Of a DNA stretch of 64,000 nucleotides, positions 8,967 through 17,159 are shown one piece after another. The stretch is taken from assembly GCF_900457465.1 (NCBI RefSeq), contig NZ_UAUU01000002.1, positions 310,001 through 374,000 of the forward strand. Reading direction: 5' to 3'. The notes beneath the pieces were generated by a model. That model worked only from the letters and a program-made list of their open reading frames with translations, was not told where the DNA came from and searched no databases. How positions within the stretch are numbered: position 1 is the stretch's first letter; each line of letters starts with the position of its first letter. Position numbers and translations under genes: made by a program. Source of the DNA: Sphingobacterium multivorum (GTDB lineage Bacteria; Bacteroidota; Bacteroidia; Sphingobacteriales; Sphingobacteriaceae).

Positions 8967-8974
8967 CAAAATTA
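8967..8974 (-). promoter_or_regulatory. -7 promoter element of mtaB, nearly leaderless
   Basis: CAAAATTA on the plus strand reads TAATTTTG on the minus strand, 9 bases before the chosen ATG. The transcript would start within a few bases of the start codon. Confidence 0.5.
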
Positions 8975-9223
8975 CATTTTTTTTCAGTAACCCCTCTTAT
9001 CATTTTAAGTTTTGACTTTCTCGTTATAAGGATTTTCCTTAGTTTTGACTATCTTGAAAGGTTGAATGCACCGGCGGCTTATTACGGACAAACTAAATTA
9101 GAGCCGGACATGATGTATTCAAATATTCCCCGATTGAGAATCAGACACATAAAATAGTGCTAGTCGTTCTGTCCAGTTCGATTATAGCATTGATATTTGG
9201 TATTTAATAATTACTTTTTACAG

Positions 9224-10045
9224 ATGAAACAATATTTAGATTTACTCAGACATGTATATACGAATGGTGTTGTAAAGACAGATCGTACGGGCACAGGTAC
9301 CAAAAGTGTCTTTGGATATCAGATGCGTTTCAACCTTCAGGAAGGTTTCCCTTTGGTAACGACGAAGAAATTACACCTGCGATCCATTATCCATGAATTG
9401 ATCTGGTTTCTTAAAGGTGAAACCAATATTCAGTATCTCAAAGAAAATGGCGTAAGCATTTGGGACGAGTGGGCTGACGAACAAGGAAATTTAGGCCCTG
9501 TATACGGATCACAATGGCGCTCCTGGCCAACACCCGATGGCCGTCATATCGATCAGATCACACAGGTTATCAACCAGCTAAAAAATTCACCGGATTCACG
9601 CCGTATTATTGTATCGGCATGGAATGTTGCCGAAATAGAGCATATGGCATTACCTCCTTGTCATGCCTTTTTTCAGTTTTATGTCGCTCCGGCACAACCT
9701 GAAAAAGGTATCTTAAAGCCGCAATTGTCCTGTCAACTCTATCAACGTAGTGCCGATATATTCTTGGGCGTTCCTTTCAACATTGCCTCTTATGCTTTAT
9801 TGACGATGATGGTCGCACAGGTTTGTGACATGGAAGCCGCAGAGTTTATCCACACCCTTGGCGATGCACATATCTACAGTAATCACTTCGAGCAAACGGA
9901 GCTCCAATTGAGCCGCGAGCCAAAAGCGCTACCCCAGATGAAAATAAACCCTGAAGTAAAAGATATCTTTGATTTTAAGTTTGAAGATTTTGAATTGTTA
10001 AACTACGAATCCCATCCACATATCAAAGCTCCGGTGGCCGTTTAA
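9224..10045 (+). CDS. thyA: Thymidylate synthase
   Basis: ThyA methylates dUMP to dTMP using 5,10-methylene-tetrahydrofolate. The 273-residue protein contains RTGTGT (21-26), the Trp-rich block around 80-101 ([23 protein letters not shown]), the catalytic Cys146 in [12 protein letters not shown] and the dUMP-binding [16 protein letters not shown]. It is about nine residues longer than E. coli ThyA, explained by a short insert after [10 protein letters not shown]. The start [11 protein letters not shown] is the usual ThyA start, so the upstream GTG was rejected. folA follows 61 bases downstream and regenerates the folate oxidised in this reaction. Confidence 0.96.
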   Translation: MKQYLDLLRHVYTNGVVKTDRTGTGTKSVFGYQMRFNLQEGFPLVTTKKLHLRSIIHELIWFLKGETNIQYLKENGVSIWDEWADEQGNLGPVYGSQWRSWPTPDGRHIDQITQVINQLKNSPDSRRIIVSAWNVAEIEHMALPPCHAFFQFYVAPAQPEKGILKPQLSCQLYQRSADIFLGVPFNIASYALLTMMVAQVCDMEAAEFIHTLGDAHIYSNHFEQTELQLSREPKALPQMKINPEVKDIFDFKFEDFELLNYESHPHIKAPVAV

Positions 10046-10106
10046 CAAGAAAGGTACCTGATTTTGTAATATATTTTAGCGAACGAATAATCACCTTATA
10101 TCAAAA

Positions 10107-10601
10107 ATGAGCAACCCAACGATCACATTAATCGTAGCTGCGTCGGAAAACAATGCCATCGGAATCGACAATCAGATGCCTTGGCATTTACCCAACGACT
10201 TTAAATATTTTAAGAGAAATACCGTTGAGCACTCTGTCCTAATGGGCAGAAAGACTTTTGAGGCCATAGGCAAAGCATTACCAGACAGAAGGAATATTGT
10301 CATTACACGTAACGCGAATTTCCAGGGAGAAGATATTGATGTTGCCAACAGCATCCAAGAGGCACTCTTGTATTGCCGGGATGAACGTGAGGTATTCATC
10401 ATTGGTGGCGCAAACATTTATCAGCAAGCGCTACCCTTGGCAAATAAAGTGCTTCTGACGCGCGTACATACAACTATCAAAGGTGACGCTTTCTTTCCTG
10501 AATTACCGTCAGAAGAATGGGAATTAGTTGCCTCAGATTCGCATCAGGCCGATGACAAACATGCATTTGCTTATACCTTTGAAGTTTATACGCGAAAATA
10601 A
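10107..10601 (+). CDS. folA: Dihydrofolate reductase
   Basis: DHFR reduces dihydrofolate to tetrahydrofolate with NADPH. The 164-residue protein has IVAASENNAIGIDNQMPWHLPNDFKYFK with Trp26 and the catalytic acid Asp31, the NADPH loop VLMGRKTFEAIGKALPDRRNIV, and IIGGANIY near residue 97. It follows thyA with a 61-base gap in the common thyA-folA arrangement, so the two are probably co-transcribed. A long hairpin follows at 10628-10664. Confidence 0.95.
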   Translation: MSNPTITLIVAASENNAIGIDNQMPWHLPNDFKYFKRNTVEHSVLMGRKTFEAIGKALPDRRNIVITRNANFQGEDIDVANSIQEALLYCRDEREVFIIGGANIYQQALPLANKVLLTRVHTTIKGDAFFPELPSEEWELVASDSHQADDKHAFAYTFEVYTRK

Positions 10602-10627
10602 TTCCATGTTTACGAATAGCAAAACGC

Positions 10628-10664
10628 GATAGGATCATGGAGCTTTTTGCTTCATGATCCTATC
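10628..10664. terminator. 16-bp hairpin after folA without a T-run
   Basis: GATAGGATCATGGAGC pairs with GCTTCATGATCCTATC (one G-U pair) around a TTTTT loop. It is very stable and sits 26 bases after folA, but no T-run follows on either strand. It may be an intrinsic terminator of the U-tract-less kind or an mRNA 3'-end stabiliser. Confidence 0.5.
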
Positions 10665-10732
10665 ACCATTAAAAGCTATAGAAGAGCTTAATCGACAAGA
10701 CTAAACAGGCGCGACACTTTGATCTAAAGCAC

Positions 10733-11977
10733 ATGCAAAAATACCTCACCCTAATTCTTACTCTATTCATGTCAGATCTATACGCTCAGAAGATAGATAC
10801 TGTTTACCTGGAAAAATTACTCCAAAGTCATCCCGATCTATTTCAAAACATATTAAGTCATCCGACGAAAAATGAAATACAAATTCTGTATACACAGATT
10901 GATCGTGACAAATCCAATAAGCTACATTTCAGGTCCTATAGCTATCGACTGAATTCGAACTGGTATTTTTATCCCGCAAGTACAGTGAAGTTGCCGACAG
11001 CAATTCTGGCTTTGGAAAAAATCAATGACCTGCATATTGCCGGTCTCAGCAAAGATACCCCACTACGCATCGATTCTGCTTTTGAAAAGCAGACTAAGGT
11101 TCTTGTGGACGAATCCGCCGCCAATGGCCTTCCATCTGTTGCTCAATATGTTAAAAAGATCTTATTAACCAGCGACAACGATGCCCAAAACAGGCTTTTC
11201 GAATTTATTGGCCGTGCAGAACTGAATGCGAAACTAAAAAAATACGGCACTAATTACAGCCGCATTGTCAACCGTCTTGCTATTGGCGACAAAGGCATAT
11301 GGGCCAAACATACTAACCCCGTCACCTTTTATAAGGGGAAGGATATTATTTATAAACAAGAAGCACAGTTCGATCCCAAGGATTATACCATCGAGCTGTC
11401 CAATACGCTTCAGGGGAAAGGTTACATGAACGATAAAGATGAACTTGTTCATGAACCCTGGAGTTTTGAAGGATTAAATGTATACGCTTTGCAAGATCAA
11501 CAGCTGATATTGAAGAAGCTGTTATTTCCCGAAGCATTTCAGCCTCAAGAAAGATTCAATCTGAAAAAAGATGACTACGCGCTCCTCTATGATTATATGT
11601 CGCGCTATCCCTTTGAATCGGATTTTCCAAAATATGATCCAGCAGAATTCTGGCCAACGTATAGCAAGCTCCTTTTTTATGGCCGTGAAAAAAATGCGAT
11701 CTTAAATCCCAACATCCGGATCTTCAACAAGTATGGAGATTCCTATGGCTATAATATTGATAATGCCTATATCGTCGACTTTGAACATGGCGTGGAATTT
11801 ATGCTCGCCGTTGTTGTGCAGTCCAATGAAAATGGCATCTACAACGATGGACGCTACGAATATGAAACAGTAACCTATCCTTTTTTAAAAAATATCGGTC
11901 AGGTAATTTATCAGGAGGAGCTGAAAAGGGTTAAAAAGTTTAAACCCGATCTATCGAAATTTGATTTCAGAAAATAA
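10733..11977 (+). CDS. Secreted serine hydrolase, class A beta-lactamase-like
   Basis: The 414-residue protein has a signal peptide (cleavage near residue 19, after LYAQ) and a penicillin-recognising fold. Ser83-x-x-Lys86 (PASTVKLPTA) is the acylation motif and SDN (147-149) the second motif. In place of the third motif K-T/S-G I find Lys-Tyr-Gly in IFNKYGDSYGY (about 330-340). This and the length, well above the 260-290 residues of true class A enzymes, argue against a classical beta-lactamase. A beta-lactamase-related hydrolase (PF13354-like) of unknown substrate is the best call. It has its own terminator. Confidence 0.75.
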   Translation: MQKYLTLILTLFMSDLYAQKIDTVYLEKLLQSHPDLFQNILSHPTKNEIQILYTQIDRDKSNKLHFRSYSYRLNSNWYFYPASTVKLPTAILALEKINDLHIAGLSKDTPLRIDSAFEKQTKVLVDESAANGLPSVAQYVKKILLTSDNDAQNRLFEFIGRAELNAKLKKYGTNYSRIVNRLAIGDKGIWAKHTNPVTFYKGKDIIYKQEAQFDPKDYTIELSNTLQGKGYMNDKDELVHEPWSFEGLNVYALQDQQLILKKLLFPEAFQPQERFNLKKDDYALLYDYMSRYPFESDFPKYDPAEFWPTYSKLLFYGREKNAILNPNIRIFNKYGDSYGYNIDNAYIVDFEHGVEFMLAVVVQSNENGIYNDGRYEYETVTYPFLKNIGQVIYQEELKRVKKFKPDLSKFDFRK

Positions 11978-11982
11978 AACAC

Positions 11983-12016
11983 AAAAAAGGCTCTCAGAAA
12001 ATTGAAAGCCTTTTTT
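11983..12016 (+). terminator. Rho-independent terminator after the serine hydrolase
   Basis: AAAAAAGGCTCTCA pairs with TGAAAGCCTTTTTT with one mismatch. It starts six bases after the stop and ends in a T-run. Confidence 0.85.
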
Positions 12017-12184
12017 GCGCATCGTCATCGTGGCGTATTTTTATCCCCCTTGGCTAGAAGGCTGCTTATGCGAATGATCAGCGGGCTGTGGCTGGGAAAT
12101 GCAGTATGTCATCATCGGAATGTATGCTTATCCGCGCTCCAGCCATATAGTCCCTGCCTCAAGTCTTACTGAGATAGAACAAAA

Positions 12185-13192
12185 CTACTTCGATTGTAGA
12201 GCCGTTTCGATCAACTCCCCGTAAAAATCCCCCTCCTTCATTCCAAAAGCCCGTACCTGCTGCGGAATAAAGCTTTGTGGAGTCTGCCCGGGAATGGTAT
12301 TAATTTCGATAAAATAAAATTTATCGGTATCGTTTTCTAAAAAGAAGTCCACCCGAACCATACCCTTACAGTTCAATCTCACATAAATTTCCCTTAAAAT
12401 ACGTGCAGCGCGCTCCTGCTCTTCCGTAGTCAGGTCTGCTGGTGTAATCTCTTCGGTCAATCCAGGTACATACTTGGCTTCATAATCAAAAAATTCACGT
12501 GTAGTACGAACTTCGGTAGCCGGCAAAACAACGAGTTCGCCTTTTGAATTCCTAAAAATTCCCTCGGAAAATTCGCGTCCAGTCACAAATTCTTCAACAA
12601 TAACCTGTTTCCCGGTATTCTCTGCATCAAAAGCTTTATCAATCGCTTCCTGCAGTTGTGCCGATTCCTTTACTTTGGTCATTCCGATACTACTTCCACC
12701 GGCATTAGGTTTCACAAAATACGGCAGCGAAAGATTGCTTTCGACGATTTTAACCGCTTCCGGGCGTTGCGATTCAAACAATAAGACCGATTTTGCCAAA
12801 TGCAATTCCGGGATATCCGATAAAATCGCTTTTGTATACCCTTTATTCATAGTCAATGCCGAAGTCAAGGCATCACATGAGGTATATGGAATATCTAATA
12901 AATCAAAATAGCTCTGAAGTCTTCCATCTTCTCCAGGCACACCATGCACCATAATAAATGCTAAGTCAAAGCTTAAGATATCTCCGTTCAATGGAAGTGT
13001 AAAATCTGCTTTTGAAATCGGATGCCGCTTACCGTCCAAATCTTCATAGTACCATGCTTCTTTGGTCACTGTAATCAAATATATATCGTATTTGTCGTGA
13101 TCAAGTTGAGAATTGACAAAGGCAGAACTTTTAAAAGAAACTTCAGCTTCTCCTGTATAACCTCCAGTTATTAATGCTATTTTTGCTTTCAT
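12185..13192 (-). CDS. ddl: D-alanine--D-alanine ligase
   Basis: Ddl makes the D-Ala-D-Ala dipeptide for peptidoglycan precursors using ATP. The 335-residue protein starts KIALITGGYTGEAEVS, and contains FIMVHGVPGEDGRLQSYFDLLDIPYTS, the ATP-grasp core VKPNAGGSSIGMTKV and the metal/substrate end MVRVDFFLE...FYFIEINTIPGQT. Length is typical (300-370). The ATG at 13192 before KAKIALITGG is preferred over an in-frame upstream TTG because it matches the family start. The upstream side carries a palindrome overlapping its -7 element. The divergent neighbour encodes a PASTA protein, also linked to the cell wall. Confidence 0.95.
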   Translation of the reverse strand: MKAKIALITGGYTGEAEVSFKSSAFVNSQLDHDKYDIYLITVTKEAWYYEDLDGKRHPISKADFTLPLNGDILSFDLAFIMVHGVPGEDGRLQSYFDLLDIPYTSCDALTSALTMNKGYTKAILSDIPELHLAKSVLLFESQRPEAVKIVESNLSLPYFVKPNAGGSSIGMTKVKESAQLQEAIDKAFDAENTGKQVIVEEFVTGREFSEGIFRNSKGELVVLPATEVRTTREFFDYEAKYVPGLTEEITPADLTTEEQERAARILREIYVRLNCKGMVRVDFFLENDTDKFYFIEINTIPGQTPQSFIPQQVRAFGMKEGDFYGELIETALQSK

Positions 13193-13209
13193 AAATTTTA
13201 GCGATTCGA

Positions 13210-13230
13210 ATAGCAAATATAATTTGCTAT
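13210..13230 (-). promoter_or_regulatory. Perfect palindrome over the ddl -7 element
   Basis: Nine-base arms ATAGCAAAT and ATTTGCTAT flank a central ATA. On the minus strand TATATTTG (13214-13221, TAnnTTTG) lies within it, 21 bases before the ddl ATG. A dimeric regulator bound here would cover the promoter. Confidence 0.55.
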
Positions 13231-13339
13231 ACACGGAAAAACGAATAATTTTGTGAGGAATAATTTTATTTAATCATTCTGCAAACTTGGCTTTAATATT
13301 GCGGTTCTATGCAGAATTAATTTTTATCAAAACAGAGAA

Positions 13340-14326
13340 ATGTCCAAAGTCGTACAATATCTTCAGACCCCCACTTTTAGGAAAAATCTTATTGCCGCTC
13401 TTATCGCGATAGTATGTTTATTCCTTTTCGTTTATGTTGGACTGAAAATATATACCAAACATGATGAATCTATAGCCGTTCCAAAAGTGAAAGGCCTTCA
13501 TATCAGTGCTGCCATCCAGGCGCTGGAAGACGCGGGGCTGGAATATCAAATTGACTCCGTCTACCAGATGGACGCCAAACCAGGAATGGTCATCGAGCAG
13601 GATCCCGAACAAGGATTTCATGTAAAATCGGGGCGGACTATTTATTTGACCATTATCACACAAGTTGCACCTGAAGTTGCCTTTCCGAATATAAAGGATA
13701 AAACATTGATCGAAGCAACGGCTATTTTGAAAAACCATAACCTTAGAATCGGAGACACTTCTTATGTCGCCGATATCGCTAGGGACATCGTATTGGATGC
13801 TCAATTTGCTGGACAATCAATCCGTAACGGGCGCATGATTCCTAAGGGTTCACGTATAGATCTAGTTTTGGGAAATGGACTCGGTGCTAATGAAGTGGAA
13901 ATACCCAACTTAATTGGTCTTCCATTAAACGAAGCGAAGTTTGCCCTATCTGGAGCTGGTCTAGGCCTAGGCACAGTGACTTATGATCCCAATGTAACGG
14001 ATACAGCCACCGCAGTAATCAGTGTACAATCACCAGGAATAGAAAAAGGCTTAACCAGCTTAGGGGCTAAAATAGACATAACGCTCTCATTGACGGCACC
14101 AACAACAACTACAGGTGCTCCAGCTGGAGGTACGCCAACTCCTAAACCACAGGCAAACCAAACACAGGTTACTCCGCCAGCAGCAAAAGCTCCGGTTCAG
14201 TCTAAGCCCGTTGCTCCAGCGAAAAGTACCACAACAAATACGCCAGCAGCTAAATCGACAACAACAAATCCAACTGCAGGGCAGAAAAAAGAAAAAGAAA
14301 GTAAAGGGAATAGTCTTGGCTTTTAA
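13340..14326 (+). CDS. Membrane-anchored PASTA-domain protein
   Basis: The 328-residue protein has a short cytoplasmic start, one membrane segment (about 17-36, LIAALIAIVCLFLFVYVGLKIY) and three PASTA domains (about 46-110, 113-180 and 185-255), each beginning with a V/F-P-x-hydrophobic pattern and ending with a GS/ITL strand. A Thr/Pro/Ala/Lys-rich tail follows from 257. PASTA domains bind peptidoglycan or lipid II-like fragments, so a periplasmic cell-wall role is likely. No kinase or transpeptidase domain is attached. The divergent ddl supports a link to wall synthesis. The low-complexity tail produces open antisense frames that are not genes. Confidence 0.85.
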   Translation: MSKVVQYLQTPTFRKNLIAALIAIVCLFLFVYVGLKIYTKHDESIAVPKVKGLHISAAIQALEDAGLEYQIDSVYQMDAKPGMVIEQDPEQGFHVKSGRTIYLTIITQVAPEVAFPNIKDKTLIEATAILKNHNLRIGDTSYVADIARDIVLDAQFAGQSIRNGRMIPKGSRIDLVLGNGLGANEVEIPNLIGLPLNEAKFALSGAGLGLGTVTYDPNVTDTATAVISVQSPGIEKGLTSLGAKIDITLSLTAPTTTTGAPAGGTPTPKPQANQTQVTPPAAKAPVQSKPVAPAKSTTTNTPAAKSTTTNPTAGQKKEKESKGNSLGF

Positions 14327-14520
14327 GTGTATTGACTTAAAAATGAAGCTGCATGGCATAATCTCCATTATGATGGATTAGCGTTTGTTGCAGATTCAGG
14401 AATTGTATAAAATATAAAGATGAAACCGATCCATATCTGGGCGATTTCATCAACCATTGACCGCTAAAGGCTGTATGAATGCCCTTAATAGCGAACAACA
14501 AATGAATAAAAAATTTTAGC

Positions 14521-15561
14521 ATGGAAAATAAAAAAGGAATACCAAGTTGGTTAAAAATCATTGCCCTGATCGTTATCGTTGTCGGAGGTTATTTTGCTTG
14601 GACATTTTATAAAGCATTTTATGCTTCCAATGTATCGGGAGAGAAAAAATACCTGTACATACACGAGGGCGAAAAATATGAAGATGTATTGAAATCAATC
14701 AAGGATTCAAATCTTGTGGATGACATCGCTTCCTTTGAGCGTGCCGCACAATATAAAAAATATGAGCAAAGTGTAAAACCCGGACGTTATCTGTTAAACC
14801 CTGGTATGAACAATAGACGCTTAGTTGGCAATTTGATTGGTGGCTACCAAGAACCTGTAAAATTCAGATTTTCCAATGTGCGACTGAAAGAGAATATGGC
14901 CGCACTCCTTGGTAAAAGTTTTGAGGCAGATTCTGCAGAATTTATCGCGGTACTAAATGATGAGGCTACAGCACAGAAATATGGATTTACAAAAGAAAAT
15001 CTGATTGCTATATTTATCCCCAATACCTACGAAATTTATTGGAACACCAATCCCGAAAAAGTAATTGCTCGTTTTGATGATGAATGGAAAAAGTTTTGGA
15101 ATGCAGATCGCACGGCAAAAGCAAAAGCGCTTAACCTGACACCGCAACAAGTCAGTACATTGGCTTCTATTGTCAAAGGTGAAGCCTTACACCAGGATGA
15201 AATGCCCATGATCGCCGGATTATATTTAAACCGCCTCAAAAAAGGCATGTTATTGCAAGCTGATCCTACCGTGATCTTTGCCAACAACGACTTTACCATT
15301 AGAAGGGTATTGAATAAGCACCTTAGAACAGACAATCCTTACAATACTTACATCTATAGGGGCTTGCCTCCAGGTCCTATTTCAATTCCAAGTATTGCTG
15401 CAATTGATGCGGTCTTAAACTTTAAGCAACATGATTATATTTACATGTGTGCTAAAGATGATTTTTCGGGCTATCATAATTTTGCAAAAACAGAGGCTGA
15501 GCATTTGATCAATGCACGTAAATTTCAACAGGCATTGGACGCCAGAAATATTAAAAAATAA
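14521..15561 (+). CDS. mltG: Endolytic peptidoglycan transglycosylase MltG
   Basis: MltG cleaves nascent glycan strands and sets glycan length at the inner membrane. The 346-residue protein has one N-terminal membrane segment (12-31), a LysM-like region (44-105) and the YceG catalytic domain, with Glu221 in SIVKGEALHQDEMPMIAGLYLNRL, followed by LQADPTV and NPYNTYIYRGLPPGPISIPS. The latter motif is the family hallmark. Its stop overlaps the next start by one base (TAATG), so the thioesterase gene and probably the BrkB gene are co-transcribed. Confidence 0.93.
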   Translation: MENKKGIPSWLKIIALIVIVVGGYFAWTFYKAFYASNVSGEKKYLYIHEGEKYEDVLKSIKDSNLVDDIASFERAAQYKKYEQSVKPGRYLLNPGMNNRRLVGNLIGGYQEPVKFRFSNVRLKENMAALLGKSFEADSAEFIAVLNDEATAQKYGFTKENLIAIFIPNTYEIYWNTNPEKVIARFDDEWKKFWNADRTAKAKALNLTPQQVSTLASIVKGEALHQDEMPMIAGLYLNRLKKGMLLQADPTVIFANNDFTIRRVLNKHLRTDNPYNTYIYRGLPPGPISIPSIAAIDAVLNFKQHDYIYMCAKDDFSGYHNFAKTEAEHLINARKFQQALDARNIKK

Positions 15562-15968
15562 TGTTTGTATTTGACCATCAGATTCGTGTCCGCTATGCAG
15601 AAACAGACCAAATGGGTTATGTTTATTATGGAAATTATGCTGCATTTTACGAAATAGCGCGGACTGAAATGCTGCGGAGCACGGGGATATCGTATAAGGA
15701 GCTGGAAGAAATGGGGGTCATGCTCCCCGTTACGGAGATGAAAACAAAATACCTGAAACCGGGCAAATACGATGATTTGATCACAATACGGGTAACAATC
15801 CGCCAGAAACCTGCCGTCCGTATTATTTTTGAATATGAACTGTTCAATGAAAGCGGAGAACTACTCAACCAGGGTGAGACAACTTTGGTCTTTGTCAACA
15901 TGGAAAAAAATAGACCTTGTATGCCGCCACAGGTTTTCTTGGATAAGATGAGTAACTATTTTAATTGA
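15561..15968 (+). CDS. Acyl-CoA thioesterase, YbgC/FadM hotdog family
   Basis: A 135-residue single hotdog-fold protein. RVRYAETDQMGYVYYGNYAAFYEIARTEML at 9-38 is the YbgC/4HBT signature, with the catalytic Asp in ETDQMG. It should hydrolyse short or medium acyl-CoA thioesters in the cytoplasm. It starts on the last base of the mltG stop codon (TAATG), and the next gene follows with one intervening base, so the three form an operon. A direct link to peptidoglycan work is not evident. Confidence 0.85.
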   Translation: MFVFDHQIRVRYAETDQMGYVYYGNYAAFYEIARTEMLRSTGISYKELEEMGVMLPVTEMKTKYLKPGKYDDLITIRVTIRQKPAVRIIFEYELFNESGELLNQGETTLVFVNMEKNRPCMPPQVFLDKMSNYFN

Positions 15969-15969
15969 T

Positions 15970-16935
15970 ATGGGGAAAATCCACCAATGGCTATTAAATA
16001 TTGAACCTTATTTTAGATTAATCGAATGGAGTAAACGTGTCGTATTACCTGGCTTTGGCTCGCTACCACTCTATACTGTGGCCGTATTTTTCTTTCAGGA
16101 GCTATCGAGAGATTCCATTGTCAGCAAGGCTTCTTCCCTTTCCTATAGCTTTTTATTGGCCATTTTTCCGGGTATCATTTTTTTATTTACATTGATCCCT
16201 TATATTCCGATCAATAATTTTCAGGAACAGTTGCTGGACTTTCTGGCCGTGGTTATTCCCAAAAATGCTTTTTTGGTTGTTGAAACGACTTTGGAGGATA
16301 TTATTAAAAACCAAAATGGTGGATTACTTTCTTTCGGTTTTTTATTTGCGGCCTATTTTGCAACCAATGGTATGGCCTCTCTGATGAATGCCTTCAATAA
16401 GGCTTCCCTCATGACGGAAAGAAGGCCATGGGTCAGAAAACGTTTGCTAGCCTTAGCCTTGGCTTTCCTAATTATTTTTGCGTTAACAGTTGGGATGACA
16501 ATATTTACCCTAGCTGGCATTACCATAGACTACCTCAAGGAAACAACAGGTATAAAGTCGAGCTTCTGGGCCATTCTACTTAAAGTAGCCCGATGGTTGA
16601 TAATATTTGCTATTTACTTTTTCACGGTAAGCTGTATTTACAAATTTGGTCCTTCCAACTCCAATAAATGGAAACTCTTCAGTCCCGGAGCTTCTATGGC
16701 TACCATTTTAGCGATATTGACGTTTTCCATATTTACCTTTTATATAAATCATTTTGGTGCATATAACAAACTCTATGGATCCATCGGGACACTGATCGTC
16801 ATTATGCTCTGGATTTACCTGAATACGCTTATTTTATTATTGGGCTATGAGCTTAATGCAGCAATAGCGCTGTCTAAACAAACCATTGTTATTGCCAAAC
16901 CACGCATTTTCAACTCTTTTAAGAGAGACGAATAG
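15970..16935 (+). CDS. YihY/BrkB family membrane protein
   Basis: A 321-residue protein with about six membrane segments. SKASSLSYSFLLAIFPGIIFLFTLIPYIP (about 55-85) and LYGSIGTLIVIMLWIYLNTLILLLGYELNAAI near the C-terminus are the conserved blocks of the YihY/BrkB (formerly mis-called RNase BN) family. The function of the family is not settled. It follows the thioesterase gene after one base, completing the mltG operon. No terminator is obvious before the rpsA promoter. Confidence 0.85.
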   Translation: MGKIHQWLLNIEPYFRLIEWSKRVVLPGFGSLPLYTVAVFFFQELSRDSIVSKASSLSYSFLLAIFPGIIFLFTLIPYIPINNFQEQLLDFLAVVIPKNAFLVVETTLEDIIKNQNGGLLSFGFLFAAYFATNGMASLMNAFNKASLMTERRPWVRKRLLALALAFLIIFALTVGMTIFTLAGITIDYLKETTGIKSSFWAILLKVARWLIIFAIYFFTVSCIYKFGPSNSNKWKLFSPGASMATILAILTFSIFTFYINHFGAYNKLYGSIGTLIVIMLWIYLNTLILLLGYELNAAIALSKQTIVIAKPRIFNSFKRDE

Positions 16936-17093
16936 GTGTATAAAATTATTTAAAGCTTCATTTACCCCGTCAGGTTGGCAACAAATGAACGGTAGAAGAC
17001 GCTAAACGAGCGTTCGAACAGGCAGCTTTACATGTCTAAAGCAAAAGGCCTGTATAACTGAAAGTCTTTCAATAAAATAAGAAAAATAAAATT

Positions 17094-17121
17094 TTGCATT
17101 TAAAGTTTTTTTGTACCTTTG
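17094..17121 (+). promoter_or_regulatory. rpsA promoter (TTG-N17-TACCTTTG)
   Basis: TTG at 17094-17096 and TACCTTTG at 17114-17121 match the Bacteroidota -33/-7 consensus with a 17-base spacer. It lies 38 bases before rpsA. Confidence 0.75.
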
Positions 17122-17124
17122 CAA

Positions 17125-17159
17125 CTCCTACAAAGTAGGAAAAAGGAGAAAATTAATTA
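17125..17159 (+). promoter_or_regulatory. rpsA leader hairpin and Shine-Dalgarno sequence
   Basis: TCCTAC (17126-17131) pairs with GTAGGA (17135-17140) around AAA. A GGAG (17145-17148) lies 11 bases before the ATG, and CTCC at 17125-17128 could instead pair with it. The leader can therefore form two exclusive structures, one hiding the ribosome-binding site. Confidence 0.5.

Noticed and set aside
8958..8969. TTG start for mtaB
   Set aside because: The TTG lies within the -7 promoter element, so it would not be transcribed; the ATG at 8957 fits the family start.
9001..9223. Gene remnant between mtaB and thyA
   Set aside because: AGTTTTGACT occurs twice, but all frames are interrupted and nothing resembles a known protein.
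9197..9223. Upstream GTG start for thyA
   Set aside because: The extra residues are not part of ThyA; MKQYLDLL is the family start.
14087..14381. Antisense and out-of-frame open frames over the PASTA protein tail
   Set aside because: They arise from the low-complexity Thr/Pro/Ala/Lys coding tail (long runs of R/Q/L or C/W/S).
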